NCBI RefSeq assembly: GCF_001428245.1
Contig: NZ_LMRV01000036.1
Coordinates: 1-64,000 of the forward strand
Length of the DNA: 64,000 nt
Reading direction: 5' to 3'
Origin: Paenibacillus sp. Soil522
GTDB lineage: Bacteria; Bacillota; Bacilli; Paenibacillales; Paenibacillaceae
Shown here: positions 45,960-54,878 of the stretch, one piece after another
How the letters are laid out: each line of letters begins with the position of its first letter
How positions within the stretch are numbered: position 1 is the stretch's first letter
Program-made: the position numbers and the translations under genes
The notes under the pieces: model-generated
What the model saw: only the letters and a program-made list of their open reading frames with translations
What the model was told of the DNA's origin: nothing
Databases searched by the model: none

Positions 45960-47195
45960 TTATTTACTCTGCACTTCCTCTATCCGAACGACGCGCGTAT
46001 GCTGCGTATGACTCCAAGTTTTGTTGTTCTGGGTGAAGAAGGCGTAGAACGTAATCGGCCACCAAGAAATAAGGAAAAACGGCAATGTCAGCAGGTGTGC
46101 ATACATTTTCCACGATTTCACACCTTCAAGCATGAGGGCAAGCGGAAATTGAATGACCGATGCTGCAACAGCAATGACTATCGTCCACCAAGGCAAGTAA
46201 TTATAAAGCGAATCTAAGTAATTAGGCGACGGAATCGCGATATCCACCCATATAATCATCGTCAGTATGAAACCAAACAATGTATTATACACAGAGATCG
46301 TGTAGATAGCCGAATCGAATTTTACAAAGTTACGCTCTTTAATGCTGGCCCACAGCAATGGAAAAAAGTAGTTGCGCGCTACGTTAAAATGTCCCTGCAT
46401 CCAACGCAGGCGTTGTCTTGCGGAAGCTTTGAAGGTAACCGGCTTCTCATCGTACACCTTTGCATCATAGTTCAAGACCGGATAAATATCACGCTGCACG
46501 CAGCGCATCGAGAATTCCAAATCCTCAACCAGGCTCGTTGCTCCCCAGCCCATATCTTTAAGAAGCGCTGAGTCAAAGCACATCCCGGTGCCGCCGAGGA
46601 AATTGCTCATTTTCAATTTCGTTCTGGATAGCTGCCACAATCTGTTGCAGTACCAGTAAGTGATGCCATAAGCAGCAGTAACCCATGAATCGTCCGGGTT
46701 TTTTGTATCTAAATAGCCTTGAATGACCTGATGTCCCTCGCATAAATCATTATTCATCAGCTGCAAGAAATCAGGGTTTACTAAGTTGTCCGCATCGAAC
46801 ATAACAATCGCATCATATTGGCGGGGCATAGCCCACAGCTCTTTGAGCATCCATTCGATCGCATAGCCTTTACCGCGCAGCAGCTGGTTCGTTCTTTCAC
46901 ATGCATGAACGCCGAGGCTGCGGCTAATATCTGCCGTTCCGTCTGTACAGTTATCGCAAATAACAAATATATCGTAGAGTTCTTCTGGATAGTCCATCTT
47001 TTTTAAATTTTCGATCAGCGCTCCGACTACTTTCTCTTCGTTGTGAGCTGCGACTAGCACGGCAAAGGATTTTTGCGGCGCGTGGTGCTTCCGGCTTTTG
47101 TTTTTGAACAAGCCGAAAATAGAAATACTGAATTGATACACCGCGATTAACGCCATCACTACTTGAAACGCAATAAAAATAACACTTAGAACCAT
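45960..47195 (-). CDS. Family 2 glycosyltransferase, membrane bound
   Basis: 411 residues from the ATG at 47195 (after AAGGGGG). The longer frame to 47306 starts upstream of the promoter -10 box. An N-terminal helix (VLSVIFIAFQVVMALIAVYQ) is followed by the GT2 domain with NEEKVVGALIENL, the metal-binding MFDADNLVNPDFL, the acceptor LVEDLEFSMRCVQR (ED) and the processive-type QRLRWMQGH. Two or three C-terminal helices complete it. This is the BcsA/NodC/hyaluronan-synthase-like architecture, so it probably makes or extends a surface polysaccharide or glycolipid. Its sugar is unknown. Confidence 0.88.
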   Translation of the reverse strand: MVLSVIFIAFQVVMALIAVYQFSISIFGLFKNKSRKHHAPQKSFAVLVAAHNEEKVVGALIENLKKMDYPEELYDIFVICDNCTDGTADISRSLGVHACERTNQLLRGKGYAIEWMLKELWAMPRQYDAIVMFDADNLVNPDFLQLMNNDLCEGHQVIQGYLDTKNPDDSWVTAAYGITYWYCNRLWQLSRTKLKMSNFLGGTGMCFDSALLKDMGWGATSLVEDLEFSMRCVQRDIYPVLNYDAKVYDEKPVTFKASARQRLRWMQGHFNVARNYFFPLLWASIKERNFVKFDSAIYTISVYNTLFGFILTMIIWVDIAIPSPNYLDSLYNYLPWWTIVIAVAASVIQFPLALMLEGVKSWKMYAHLLTLPFFLISWWPITFYAFFTQNNKTWSHTQHTRVVRIEEVQSK

Positions 47196-47818
47196 GCGGC
47201 ACTGCCCCCTTGAGACCCCATTTTTTTTGCTTTTTTCAGCATTCGCTCTCGGCTGCTGCAAGCTTTTTATTATATATTTTCTCTTTGTATGAGTGTTTCT
47301 CTGCAAACACTCCCGGACCTTTATAGATTCTCCACGGAAACAACTTCTTTGTCAAAAGTTGAATTAGTCTCGATTACGCTTAATCTCGTCAGAAAAACGC
47401 TTGCATAGCACTTGAATGAACGCATACCTCCTTTTACTCCGACTCAGCCTTATTTTCAACCATTTGCTGCCTTTTTAGCACTAACGTCCTTATTTACGAT
47501 AAAATGTGTGAAAATGTTTATTCGATTGAAGTGCGACTATGTGACGAACAGGTGAACAAGCAGCTTCATTCTGACACTTTTTGCTATTTCGACATTATCT
47601 GCCTTAACGTCTTAAAATATGTCCATTACAGTTTTACCCTACTGCATATTATTAAACAGAACATACAAATCAATATTTATACAATGCTTACTTAATTTTT
47701 TAATAATGGGACATGAAATAGTTTACGCCCAGCAAACAAAAACATGTTAAAATTGAGTTTAATGATATAGAAGAACCTGTAGGTTCAAATCTTAGCCACC
47801 GTTAGGAGGATGACAGCG
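47196..47818. other. Intergenic region, divergent promoters, no gene
   Basis: About 620 AT-rich bases between two divergent genes. A TATAAT (47274-47269, minus) probably serves the glycosyltransferase. A perfect dyad GAGTGTTT-CTCTGC-AAACACTC (47291-47312) lies at its -35 region and may be an operator. No credible gene was found: a 63-codon plus-strand frame at 47504 has no coding character. Confidence 0.55.
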
Positions 47819-48391
47819 ATGGAACGAATGATAGGCTGGCTGAAGACAAGTGAGCAAAAGATGCTGATTTGGGCAAATCGGAGACCTGCCGGGGGAAAAA
47901 GACATCGACTGCTTGGCAAATGGTTAAGCACAGTCACACATATGGGCGGCGCTACCTTTACACTCGCTACCGCCCTCATATATGCGCTACTAGCACCCGC
48001 TCCTTGGAGCCTTACTGGCTGGCAATGCTTGACTGCCGTCATCATAAGCCACTTGCCCGTTGCAATCGTAAAACGAAAATTCAAGCGGCTTCGGCCCTAT
48101 CAGGCTTTGCCTGATGTGAATACGGGTCACAAGCCGCTGATGGACTCTTCCTTTCCTTCCGGCCATACTACGGCGATCTTCGCTTGGCTCGTCCCTATTT
48201 TGTTGACGAGCAGCATTTGGCTAACCGTATTAGTACCGATAGCACTAATAATCGGAGTATCGGTCGGTTGGTCGAGGATGTATCTTGGCTTACATTATCC
48301 TTCCGACGTTGCGGCAGGCGCACTCATCGGAACGGTAACCGCCATTGCGGTCAACTATTCATGGGTTGGATCTGCAGCAGGCTTGAACTAG
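47819..48391 (+). CDS. PAP2-family membrane phosphatase
   Basis: 190 residues with about six helices. The three phosphatase motifs are KRKFKRLRPYQ, PSGHTT and SRMYLGLHYPSDV, giving the catalytic His residues. Such enzymes dephosphorylate undecaprenyl pyrophosphate or phosphatidic acid outside the membrane. The ATG at 47819 lies nine bases after AGGAGG; an ATG at 47810 overlaps that site. It ends tail to tail with trmB, sharing CTAG. Confidence 0.92.
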   Translation: MERMIGWLKTSEQKMLIWANRRPAGGKRHRLLGKWLSTVTHMGGATFTLATALIYALLAPAPWSLTGWQCLTAVIISHLPVAIVKRKFKRLRPYQALPDVNTGHKPLMDSSFPSGHTTAIFAWLVPILLTSSIWLTVLVPIALIIGVSVGWSRMYLGLHYPSDVAAGALIGTVTAIAVNYSWVGSAAGLN

Positions 48392-49155
48392 TTATCGTCA
48401 TCCTCGGAATCATCCGAACCTGCTTCGATTGCTTCCGCCTCTTCCTTGAGCGACTTCTCCTGCTTCGCTTCACGGTGCTTCCGCAGTGCCTCGGAGCCGA
48501 TTACTGCTTCCACGCGATAAATATTTTGCCCTTTTTCCATAAACTTCATCTCATATTCGGTAAACACAAGGTCCTCTCGGGGGCCTTCTTTGTGTAAATG
48601 GAGCGAAATATTGCGCATAACAAGCTCCATTTCCGCAAAGCTGTTCAATGAAAACTCGAACAACGATTGCGAATCCGTCTTAAAATGAATTTCACCGCGC
48701 TCGTTCAGCAGCTCGATGTATTTGGCAACGAGCCTTGGATGCGTAAGTCTCCGGCGCGCATGCTTGGCCTTTGGCCACGGATCGCTAAAGTTAAGATGAA
48801 CGCGTTCAATCTCCCCTGGCGCAAACATCGTCTCGATACCTTCGATATTGGCGCGAAGCAGCGCGAGGTTAGGCGGATGCGACTCGCCTTTTTGCTCCCA
48901 AATAATGCGCGCTTTCTCACTCGCACGGCGAATCAGCTCGTCATACATGTCAACGCCAATAAAGTTGATATGCGGATAACGCGCGCTCATCTGACTGATG
49001 AACCGACCCTTGCCCATGCCTAGCTCTACATATATAGGCTGGTCGTTACCGAAAAACTCGCGCCATTTCCCTTTATGGGGCCCGGCATCGAGTACGACTA
49101 GTTCCGGCTGTCCCTCTATACTTTCGCGAATACCTTTTCTTCCTCTTAAACGCAT
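48388..49155 (-). CDS. trmB: tRNA (guanine46-N7)-methyltransferase
   Basis: 255 residues. The SAM-binding motif is PIYVELGMGKGRFI. The family motifs VHLNFSDPWPKAKHARRRLT and FKTDSQSLFEFSL follow. It forms m7G46 in tRNA. The ATG at 49155 is about ten bases after GGAGG, and the frame to 49173 includes that site. The last 25 residues are an acidic tail (EAGSDDSEDDDN) that is longer than in most homologues. Confidence 0.95.
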   Translation of the reverse strand: MRLRGRKGIRESIEGQPELVVLDAGPHKGKWREFFGNDQPIYVELGMGKGRFISQMSARYPHINFIGVDMYDELIRRASEKARIIWEQKGESHPPNLALLRANIEGIETMFAPGEIERVHLNFSDPWPKAKHARRRLTHPRLVAKYIELLNERGEIHFKTDSQSLFEFSLNSFAEMELVMRNISLHLHKEGPREDLVFTEYEMKFMEKGQNIYRVEAVIGSEALRKHREAKQEKSLKEEAEAIEAGSDDSEDDDN

Positions 49156-49325
49156 ATGCAGTGATTCCTCCATTTATCGTAGACGATGCAACGAATAGAC
49201 TAGTCCTTATTGTGCCCAAGAATGTGCGCAATGTAAAGAGGAACGGACGAGTAACAGCTGCATACGCCATCCTTTTCATGGAAATGCTCGTTTTGTTCTG
49301 AAATTTTCGCAGCGTTTATCTATAG

Positions 49326-49362
49326 AAAAAAGCCGCGGCCAGTTGCATGGCACTGCGGCTTT
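49326..49362 (-). terminator. Terminator of small hypothetical gene
   Basis: Arms AAGCCGC and GCGGCTT with inner GCC/GGC are followed on the minus strand by six T, 20 bases past the stop at 49382. Confidence 0.85.
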
Positions 49363-49381
49363 CATATTGTGCTGCTTTATC

Positions 49382-49591
49382 TTAGAGGAGAAGCTGGTAT
49401 GGAATCGGTCCATTCTCTTTCTGATCGCGCTCATAGGTTTCGAACAGCACTTCGTTTAGCTTCTTGCGGGCGGAAATTTCTACGCCATGGTTATTGTGAA
49501 AACGGACACCCGTAAGTGCCATTAATTCTTTAAGAGTCAATTCAACAGTAACGGTGTCATCGCCGTGCGGAATTTTGGACAGGTTATTCAT
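49382..49591 (-). CDS. Conserved small hypothetical protein
   Basis: 69 residues, MNNLSKIPHGDDTVTVELTL then KELMALTGVRFHNNHGVEIS and a charged helical end. The ATG at 49591 is six bases after GAGGTGA, and a strong terminator follows, so this is an expressed single gene. The acidic, helix-rich sequence fits a small cytoplasmic adaptor, but I know no function. Confidence 0.75.
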   Translation of the reverse strand: MNNLSKIPHGDDTVTVELTLKELMALTGVRFHNNHGVEISARKKLNEVLFETYERDQKENGPIPYQLLL

Positions 49592-49869
49592 CACTAATCA
49601 CCTCATCAATTTATTTTAACAGGATTTCCATTTAATCGACGTTTCATGGATGCAGGTGCAAATAGGCTATGTCAGGTTTATTTGTTGTCATGTCGCACTT
49701 TTAATATAACACTTCATGTAAGGTTACGCAAGCCCGATTTAATCCATTTCAAAAATATTTTCCAATTAAAGCGATTTCCGAACGTTCTTTGCCCAAACGT
49801 ATAACAAACGTGGCTTTTCCAATCGATTTTCGCTAAAATATAGGGTGTACGCTTTGAAAGAAGGGGAAA

Positions 49870-50835
49870 ATGATGATTGAATTACACACATCACCGCAGC
49901 AGCCGATGCTCTGGGGCGATAAACGATTTCATACATGGAATTACGAAATGCGCGAGCAGTTTGGCGGCAAGGTATTTAAGGTGATGCTTGATGCCGGCTT
50001 TACTTGCCCGAACCGCGACGGTTCAATTGCGAAGGGCGGCTGTACATTCTGCAGCGCCCGCGGCTCCGGCGATTTCGCGGGCAGCAGACGCGATGATCTC
50101 GTTACGCAGTTCAATAATATACGCGACCGCCAGCATCAGAAATGGACGGATGCGCAGTACATTGGATATTTTCAAGCCTATACGAATACGTATGCGCCCG
50201 TTGAAGAGCTGCGCGAATATTATGAAGTGATTTTGCAGCAGCCTGGCGTTGTCGGCTTGTCGATCGCTACCCGTCCCGACTGCTTGCCCGATGATGTCGT
50301 CGATTATTTGGCTGAGCTGAATGAACGTACCTATCTTTGGGTAGAGATGGGCCTTCAGACGGTGCATGAATCAACTTCCGAGCTGATTAACCGGGCTCAT
50401 GATACCGCCTGCTACGTCGATGCGGTTCGCCGTCTCCGCGAGCGCGGCATTCGCGTATGCGCGCATATCATTTACGGCCTTCCTCAAGAAACGCATGAAA
50501 TGATGCTCGGCACCGGACGTGCCGTTGCCAAAATGGATGTGCAGGGAATCAAAATTCATTTGCTCCACCTCATGCGCAAAACGCCTATGGTGCGCCAGTA
50601 CGAGGCTGGGCTGCTGCGATTCCTTGAGCAGGATGAGTACGTGAATCTGATTGTCGATACGCTTGAATTTCTGCCGCCGGAGATGATCGTTCACCGGCTT
50701 ACCGGCGACGCGCCGCGCGATCTGCTGATTGGTCCAATGTGGAGTCTTAAGAAGTGGGAAGTGCTTAACGCTTTCGACGACGAGCTGAAACGTAGGGACA
50801 CATGGCAGGGCAAGCTGTGGCAGCCGGGGGTCTAA
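49870..50835 (+). CDS. mnmL: Radical SAM protein YtqA (MnmL), tRNA wobble uridine modification
   Basis: 321 residues of the TIGR01212 radical SAM family. The iron-sulfur ligands are in AGFTCPNRDGSIAKGGCTFC (Cys46, Cys58, Cys61). VGLSIATRPDCLPDDV and LWVEMGLQTVHESTSELINR follow. Recent work on Bacillus proposes that YtqA turns cmnm5U into nm5U at tRNA position 34, ahead of methylation by YtqB. Here ytqA and ytqB are adjacent on one strand, which supports that pairing. The Shine-Dalgarno AAGGGGA precedes the ATG. Confidence 0.9.
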   Translation: MMIELHTSPQQPMLWGDKRFHTWNYEMREQFGGKVFKVMLDAGFTCPNRDGSIAKGGCTFCSARGSGDFAGSRRDDLVTQFNNIRDRQHQKWTDAQYIGYFQAYTNTYAPVEELREYYEVILQQPGVVGLSIATRPDCLPDDVVDYLAELNERTYLWVEMGLQTVHESTSELINRAHDTACYVDAVRRLRERGIRVCAHIIYGLPQETHEMMLGTGRAVAKMDVQGIKIHLLHLMRKTPMVRQYEAGLLRFLEQDEYVNLIVDTLEFLPPEMIVHRLTGDAPRDLLIGPMWSLKKWEVLNAFDDELKRRDTWQGKLWQPGV

Positions 50836-50840
50836 GCGTG

Positions 50841-50945
50841 ATGAATGACAAGACGTCTAAAGAAGCTTGGCATGCATGCACTGGCTGCTGCTGCCCATCG
50901 GCAGCAGCGATTGGGGGTGCGGTATGGGCTTTCTTTCCGTGCTGA
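50841..50945 (+). CDS. Possible Cys-rich small ORF between mnmL and mnmM
   Basis: 34 codons starting five bases after the mnmL stop: MNDKTSKEAWHACTGCCCPS then AAAIGGAVWAFFPC. It has five Cys, four of them in HACTGCCC. GGGGGT lies 13 bases before the ATG. It overlaps the mnmM start by 22 bases in another frame, and a perfect hairpin GCTGCTGCC-CATC-GGCAGCAGC lies inside. It may be a coupling leader for mnmM, a real microprotein or chance. Confidence 0.3.
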   Translation: MNDKTSKEAWHACTGCCCPSAAAIGGAVWAFFPC

Positions 50946-51535
50946 GCATGGCTCACAAATGGATCGCAGAGCGCACTTCAACCGGCGATATCGTCATTGA
51001 CGCTACAGCTGGCGGAGGCGTCGATACTTATACGCTAGCGGAGCTCGTTGGGCCAAAAGGTACCGTATACGCCTTCGATATTCAACAGGAGGCGCTCGAC
51101 CGTACTGCGGAGCGTCTATCTGCTCTCGCAGGCGACAATAAGCTGCCTGCCTTGAAGCTAGTGCTTGAGAATCATGCCCGGATGGCAGAGGAGGTTGATC
51201 CTTCTGTCATTGGACAAGTCTCCGCAGTTATGTTTAACCTTGGATATTTGCCGGGTAGCAGTGACCTAACGGTCATAACGGAGCCTGCCTCAACTTTAGC
51301 CGCGCTTGATTCGGCGATTACCGTGCTGCGCCCGGGCGGCATCGTCACCTGCGTTCTCTATCCGGGCCACCCAGGCGGCGCGGAAGAAGCCGCCGCCGTC
51401 GAAGCCTGGGCAGCACAGCTGCCGCAATCGCTGGCACAAGCGGTTATTTACCGCCAGCCGCAGCGGCATGCGGCACCTTATCTCATCGCATTGGAGAAAC
51501 GCCCATTGTCAGTTAATGGATACCGGGCGGGATAA
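50924..51535 (+). CDS. mnmM: tRNA (mnm5s2U34) methyltransferase YtqB (MnmM)
   Basis: 203-residue class I SAM methyltransferase. The SAM motif is DIVIDATAGGGVDTYTLAELVG, then VYAFDIQQEALDRTAERL. SAVMFNLGYLPGSSD is the YtqB family catalytic-region motif, and LYPGHPGGAEEAAAVEAWA follows. YtqB has been shown in Bacillus and Staphylococcus to methylate nm5s2U to mnm5s2U. The ATG at 50924 after GGGGGTGCGG matches the family N-terminus; the ORF from 50867 has a Cys-rich unrelated extension. Confidence 0.9.
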   Translation: MGFLSVLSMAHKWIAERTSTGDIVIDATAGGGVDTYTLAELVGPKGTVYAFDIQQEALDRTAERLSALAGDNKLPALKLVLENHARMAEEVDPSVIGQVSAVMFNLGYLPGSSDLTVITEPASTLAALDSAITVLRPGGIVTCVLYPGHPGGAEEAAAVEAWAAQLPQSLAQAVIYRQPQRHAAPYLIALEKRPLSVNGYRAG

Positions 51536-51548
51536 CCGGATTTGTGGA

Positions 51549-51570
51549 ACAAAAAGGCTTTTTGGCCTTT
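51549..51570 (+). terminator. Possible terminator after mnmM
   Basis: AAAAGGC-TTTTTG-GCCTTTT lies 15 bases after the stop; the U-rich side is short. Confidence 0.5.
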
Positions 51571-51752
51571 TCGGTGCCCAGCTAAAGCAAAACCAGAAAA
51601 ACAGCTCCCATTTTTCCTGCATAAATAGGCGGTTCATGTCATTATTTCAGTAATATCGTCCCTTTTCAGCGCTAGGTGTTCAGCCTATGCTTAATGAGAA
51701 GGGAGTAGTTAAAAAAAAGCAATACATACAAACGACATGGGAGAGATAACCA

Positions 51753-52727
51753 ATGACTGTAAAACCTTATCCACTGCAATTCAAACCGGAAATGAAAGAA
51801 CGTATTTGGGGAGGCCGCGCGCTGGAGGGATTTGGTCTCGAGTTGCCAGAAGGCTCCATCGGCGAGGGCTGGATGATCGGCGATCATCCGAACGGCACGA
51901 CAAAAGTAATGAATGGCGAGCTGGCTGGTGTCGGCCTTGACCAAATTCGTGAAACGTATGGCCCTGTTTGGTTCGGTACGCAGGGCTTCTCCGAGAAAAA
52001 CGGACGTTTCCCGCTTCTTATTAAGCTGCTCGACTGCAATGATGACCTGTCCATTCAAGTGCATCCAACAGACGTATATGAAGGACTTCCCGAGGGCGAG
52101 CTCGGCAAAACCGAAATGTGGTACATTCTTGACGCCAAGCCCGGCGCAAAAATCATCTATGGCCTGAAGGACGGCGTCGACCGCGCCGCGATGGAAGCCG
52201 CTATTGCTGAAGGCCGCATTATGGACACGCTGCAAGAGGTATCCGTAGAAGCTGGAGATGCGTTCTACATTCCTGCAGGTACGGTTCACGCGCTCTGCTC
52301 CGGCGTTGTTGTAGCCGAGATCCAACAAAACTCAGACACAACGTACCGATTGCATGATTACGATCGTCCAGGCCTTGACGGTCAATTGCGCGAGCTTCAT
52401 ATTGAAGACTCCCTTAACGTCATCGCCTACGAAGGAGCTGGCGCACAGCGTATGAAAACCGACAACGCGGTTGCTGGTCAATGGCTGACCATCGCTTCTT
52501 CCCCTTACTTTATCGTTGAGAAAGGAATCGTAGCCGAGCCTTGGCAGCTATCCACCTCGCTCGAGAGCTTCGTCATCCTTGTCATCGCTGAAGGCGAAGG
52601 CCAATTGAAGTGGGCGGACGGCGAGCAGTCCGTAAAAGCAGGCGAGTGCTTCCTTCTTCCTGCTAACCTTGGCGGCTATGAGCTTTCAGGCAGCGTGACG
52701 GTTCTTCGCAGCGTTGTTCCCGCTTAA
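51753..52727 (+). CDS. manA: Mannose-6-phosphate isomerase, class I
   Basis: 324-residue zinc enzyme converting mannose-6-phosphate to fructose-6-phosphate. The short Bacillus-type form begins PLQFKPEMKERIWGGRALEG. Zinc ligands lie in LSIQVHPTDVYEG (Gln, His) and KTEMWYIL (Glu), and in the second cupin half in FYIPAGTVHALCSGVVVAEI (His). GGGAGAG precedes the ATG. It is a single gene between terminators. Confidence 0.95.
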   Translation: MTVKPYPLQFKPEMKERIWGGRALEGFGLELPEGSIGEGWMIGDHPNGTTKVMNGELAGVGLDQIRETYGPVWFGTQGFSEKNGRFPLLIKLLDCNDDLSIQVHPTDVYEGLPEGELGKTEMWYILDAKPGAKIIYGLKDGVDRAAMEAAIAEGRIMDTLQEVSVEAGDAFYIPAGTVHALCSGVVVAEIQQNSDTTYRLHDYDRPGLDGQLRELHIEDSLNVIAYEGAGAQRMKTDNAVAGQWLTIASSPYFIVEKGIVAEPWQLSTSLESFVILVIAEGEGQLKWADGEQSVKAGECFLLPANLGGYELSGSVTVLRSVVPA

Positions 52728-52766
52728 TCGAACCCTTAACATTTAAATAGAAAAATGCAAACAGAG

Positions 52767-52813
52767 AAGGGGCATGCCAAAGGTCTTAATTGACCACTGG
52801 CATGCCCCTTTAT
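52767..52813. terminator. Converging terminator, manA and radical SAM gene
   Basis: Arms AAGGGGCATGCCA and TGGCATGCCCCTT with inner GGTC/GACC lie between converging stops. U tracts are short both ways. Confidence 0.75.
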
Positions 52814-52831
52814 ATCGCTTGCAATCATCAT

Positions 52832-54724
52832 TTATCCTTGCAGCACTTCACGTCCTGCGTCTATCGACAACGTGAACGGACGCGGCTTCGGCTTGCTGCT
52901 GCCCGCATCCAATGTATACAATACGGCGAGCAGCGTGTGGCGCTCGCGTACCACTTCTCCGGTTGCCAGGAATGCCGCAAGATCAAATGGCAGCTTCTCA
53001 ATAACGGCATGCTTGTGAAGCTCCTTCTCCCCGAGCCCTAAAGCGGTGAATTCAGCGGATACATCGTCAGGACGTTCCGCAAGGCGGCGCATCCACCCGC
53101 TCCACACGGGCTTGTCCATCGTAAACTCCCACCAGGTTTTGCGCGGCTTGTAATTATGATTAAGGAAATAATCATATTTCATAAGCCCCAGCACCACATC
53201 GGAATCAAGGCGTGAACCAGCGGTCGCGAGCACTTCGTCAAATGAAGCGGCAGTCTTCCCCCTCTCCTCCTGCGGCGCCCCCAATGAACCGATTGCCTTC
53301 TTGCCTGAAAGCGGCAGCGATTCAAGAAACGCCCACAGCCGAGAATACAGATCCTCAAGCTGATGACCGATCTTTTGCCAGCCGCTGCGCTCCCAGAAAT
53401 CGCCGAACGCTTGGAAGAAATCGAATGGAGACGGAAATACGCGATCGACCAAATAAAGCAGCGTATGATCCATCCGGTGCGCGTTCCAGTATTTCTCGAG
53501 TACATCCTCAACCCGCTTAATGCGAACAATATCGCTAAATGGCATCATATCATTGCCGAGCATTTCATACGGCGATCTATCCATATAAATATAGCCCCAT
53601 TTGTCCGCTTCGCGGCGGAGGCCCGTGCCCCGCAGCATTTTGAGAAAGCCAAGCTGCAGCTCCTCGGGGCGCAGCTCGAATACATCGTTAAACGTTCCGC
53701 GGAATGTCTCGTAGTTTTCAAGCGGCAGCCCGGCTATCAAATCGAGATGCTGATCGATTTTTTGTGAATTCTTAACCTTCATGACGGTACGTACGAGCTT
53801 CATCCAATTTTGACGGCGCTGAACGGCTTCGTTCGTCGGATCATTCGTCGACTGTACGCCGATTTCGAAGCGGAATATTCCTGCTGGCGCGTTCTCCGCC
53901 AAATAGTCTAATACCTCAGGGCGCATAATATCGGCCGTAATTTCAAATTGGAAGACGCAGCCTTGATGGTTTTGGATCAAAAATTCGAATATTTCGAGGG
54001 CGTAATCCCGCTTGATATTAAAGGTCCGGTCGACAAATTTAATGAGCTTCGCGCCTTTATCGATCAAATACAAAATATCCGACTTCGTCCTCTCCATGTC
54101 ATAGTAACGAACGCCGACCTCAATGCTGGATAAGCAAAATTGGCAGCTGAACGGACAGCCTCGGCTTGTCTCAAAATAAACGACTCGGCTCCCCAGATGA
54201 GGAATATCCTCTTCAAAGCGATGCGGTGACGGCAGCTCGTTCAGATTCAGCTTCGGACGGGGCGGATTAATAAGCACCTCGATACGATCCTCGCGCTGCT
54301 TCCGGTAAGCAACCCCGAATACCATATGATATTTGCCGTCGCCTTCGATCTCGGTCAGCAAATGATGAAACGTCTCCTCGCCTTCCCCAATGACGATAAA
54401 GTCAACCTCTTGCACCCGTTCCATCCAATAGTCCATATCATAGCTGACTTCCGGGCCGCCTAGAATGATCTTAATTTCAGGCATAATTTTGCGCAGCATA
54501 TTAATGACTGTAATCGTTTCTTCGATATTCCAAATGTAACAGGAGAACCCTACCACATCAGGCTTGCGCGAAAAAATATCCGATACAATGTTCATTACCG
54601 GATCTTTAATTGTATACTCTGCAATATCGATATCGAATCGTTCGCCGCTAAACGCCTTCAAGCATCGCAGCGCCAGCGAAGTGTGTATAAACTTAGCATT
54701 TAATGTGGACAGAACCACTTTCAT
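52832..54724 (-). CDS. B12-binding domain radical SAM protein, DUF4080 C-terminus
   Basis: 630 residues in three parts. There is a cobalamin-binding-like Rossmann domain (1-125, with ILGGPEVSYDMDYWM and FIVIGEGEETFHHLL). A radical SAM barrel has its iron-sulfur ligands at Cys190, Cys194 and Cys197 (SRGCPFSCQFCLSS). A C-terminal region of about 200 residues matches DUF4080. Relatives include methylthiotransferases and B12-dependent methylases, but the substrate of this group is unknown. It is a single gene with a terminator shared with manA. Confidence 0.88.
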   Translation of the reverse strand: MKVVLSTLNAKFIHTSLALRCLKAFSGERFDIDIAEYTIKDPVMNIVSDIFSRKPDVVGFSCYIWNIEETITVINMLRKIMPEIKIILGGPEVSYDMDYWMERVQEVDFIVIGEGEETFHHLLTEIEGDGKYHMVFGVAYRKQREDRIEVLINPPRPKLNLNELPSPHRFEEDIPHLGSRVVYFETSRGCPFSCQFCLSSIEVGVRYYDMERTKSDILYLIDKGAKLIKFVDRTFNIKRDYALEIFEFLIQNHQGCVFQFEITADIMRPEVLDYLAENAPAGIFRFEIGVQSTNDPTNEAVQRRQNWMKLVRTVMKVKNSQKIDQHLDLIAGLPLENYETFRGTFNDVFELRPEELQLGFLKMLRGTGLRREADKWGYIYMDRSPYEMLGNDMMPFSDIVRIKRVEDVLEKYWNAHRMDHTLLYLVDRVFPSPFDFFQAFGDFWERSGWQKIGHQLEDLYSRLWAFLESLPLSGKKAIGSLGAPQEERGKTAASFDEVLATAGSRLDSDVVLGLMKYDYFLNHNYKPRKTWWEFTMDKPVWSGWMRRLAERPDDVSAEFTALGLGEKELHKHAVIEKLPFDLAAFLATGEVVRERHTLLAVLYTLDAGSSKPKPRPFTLSIDAGREVLQG

Positions 54725-54813
54725 AGCATAACCTCTCTAACGTAAGCTTTTGCTTATGAAGCGCCTTTCCAGAAGCACTCAGCGCCTATAGCAAGATGCC
54801 TTCTATTGTACCG

Positions 54814-54874
54814 AAAAAAAAGAAAAAAAAGAAGAGGCATCCCCTGCCATACATCGTGGCAGCAGATGCCTCTT
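54814..54874 (-). terminator. Terminator of secreted protease gene
   Basis: Arms AAGAGGCATC and GATGCCTCTT with inner TGCCA/TGGCA are followed on the minus strand by CTTTTTTTTCTTTTTTTT, just after the stop at 54879. Confidence 0.9.
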
Positions 54875-54878
54875 ACCG

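Noticed and set aside
47337..47441. 34-codon minus-strand frame starting ATGCGTTCATTC after AGGAGG
   Set aside because: The AGGAGG abuts the ATG with only one base between, too close for initiation, and the product has no recognisable character.
47504..47695. 63-codon plus-strand frame in the AT-rich gap
   Set aside because: Residue composition follows base composition, and there is no ribosome site.
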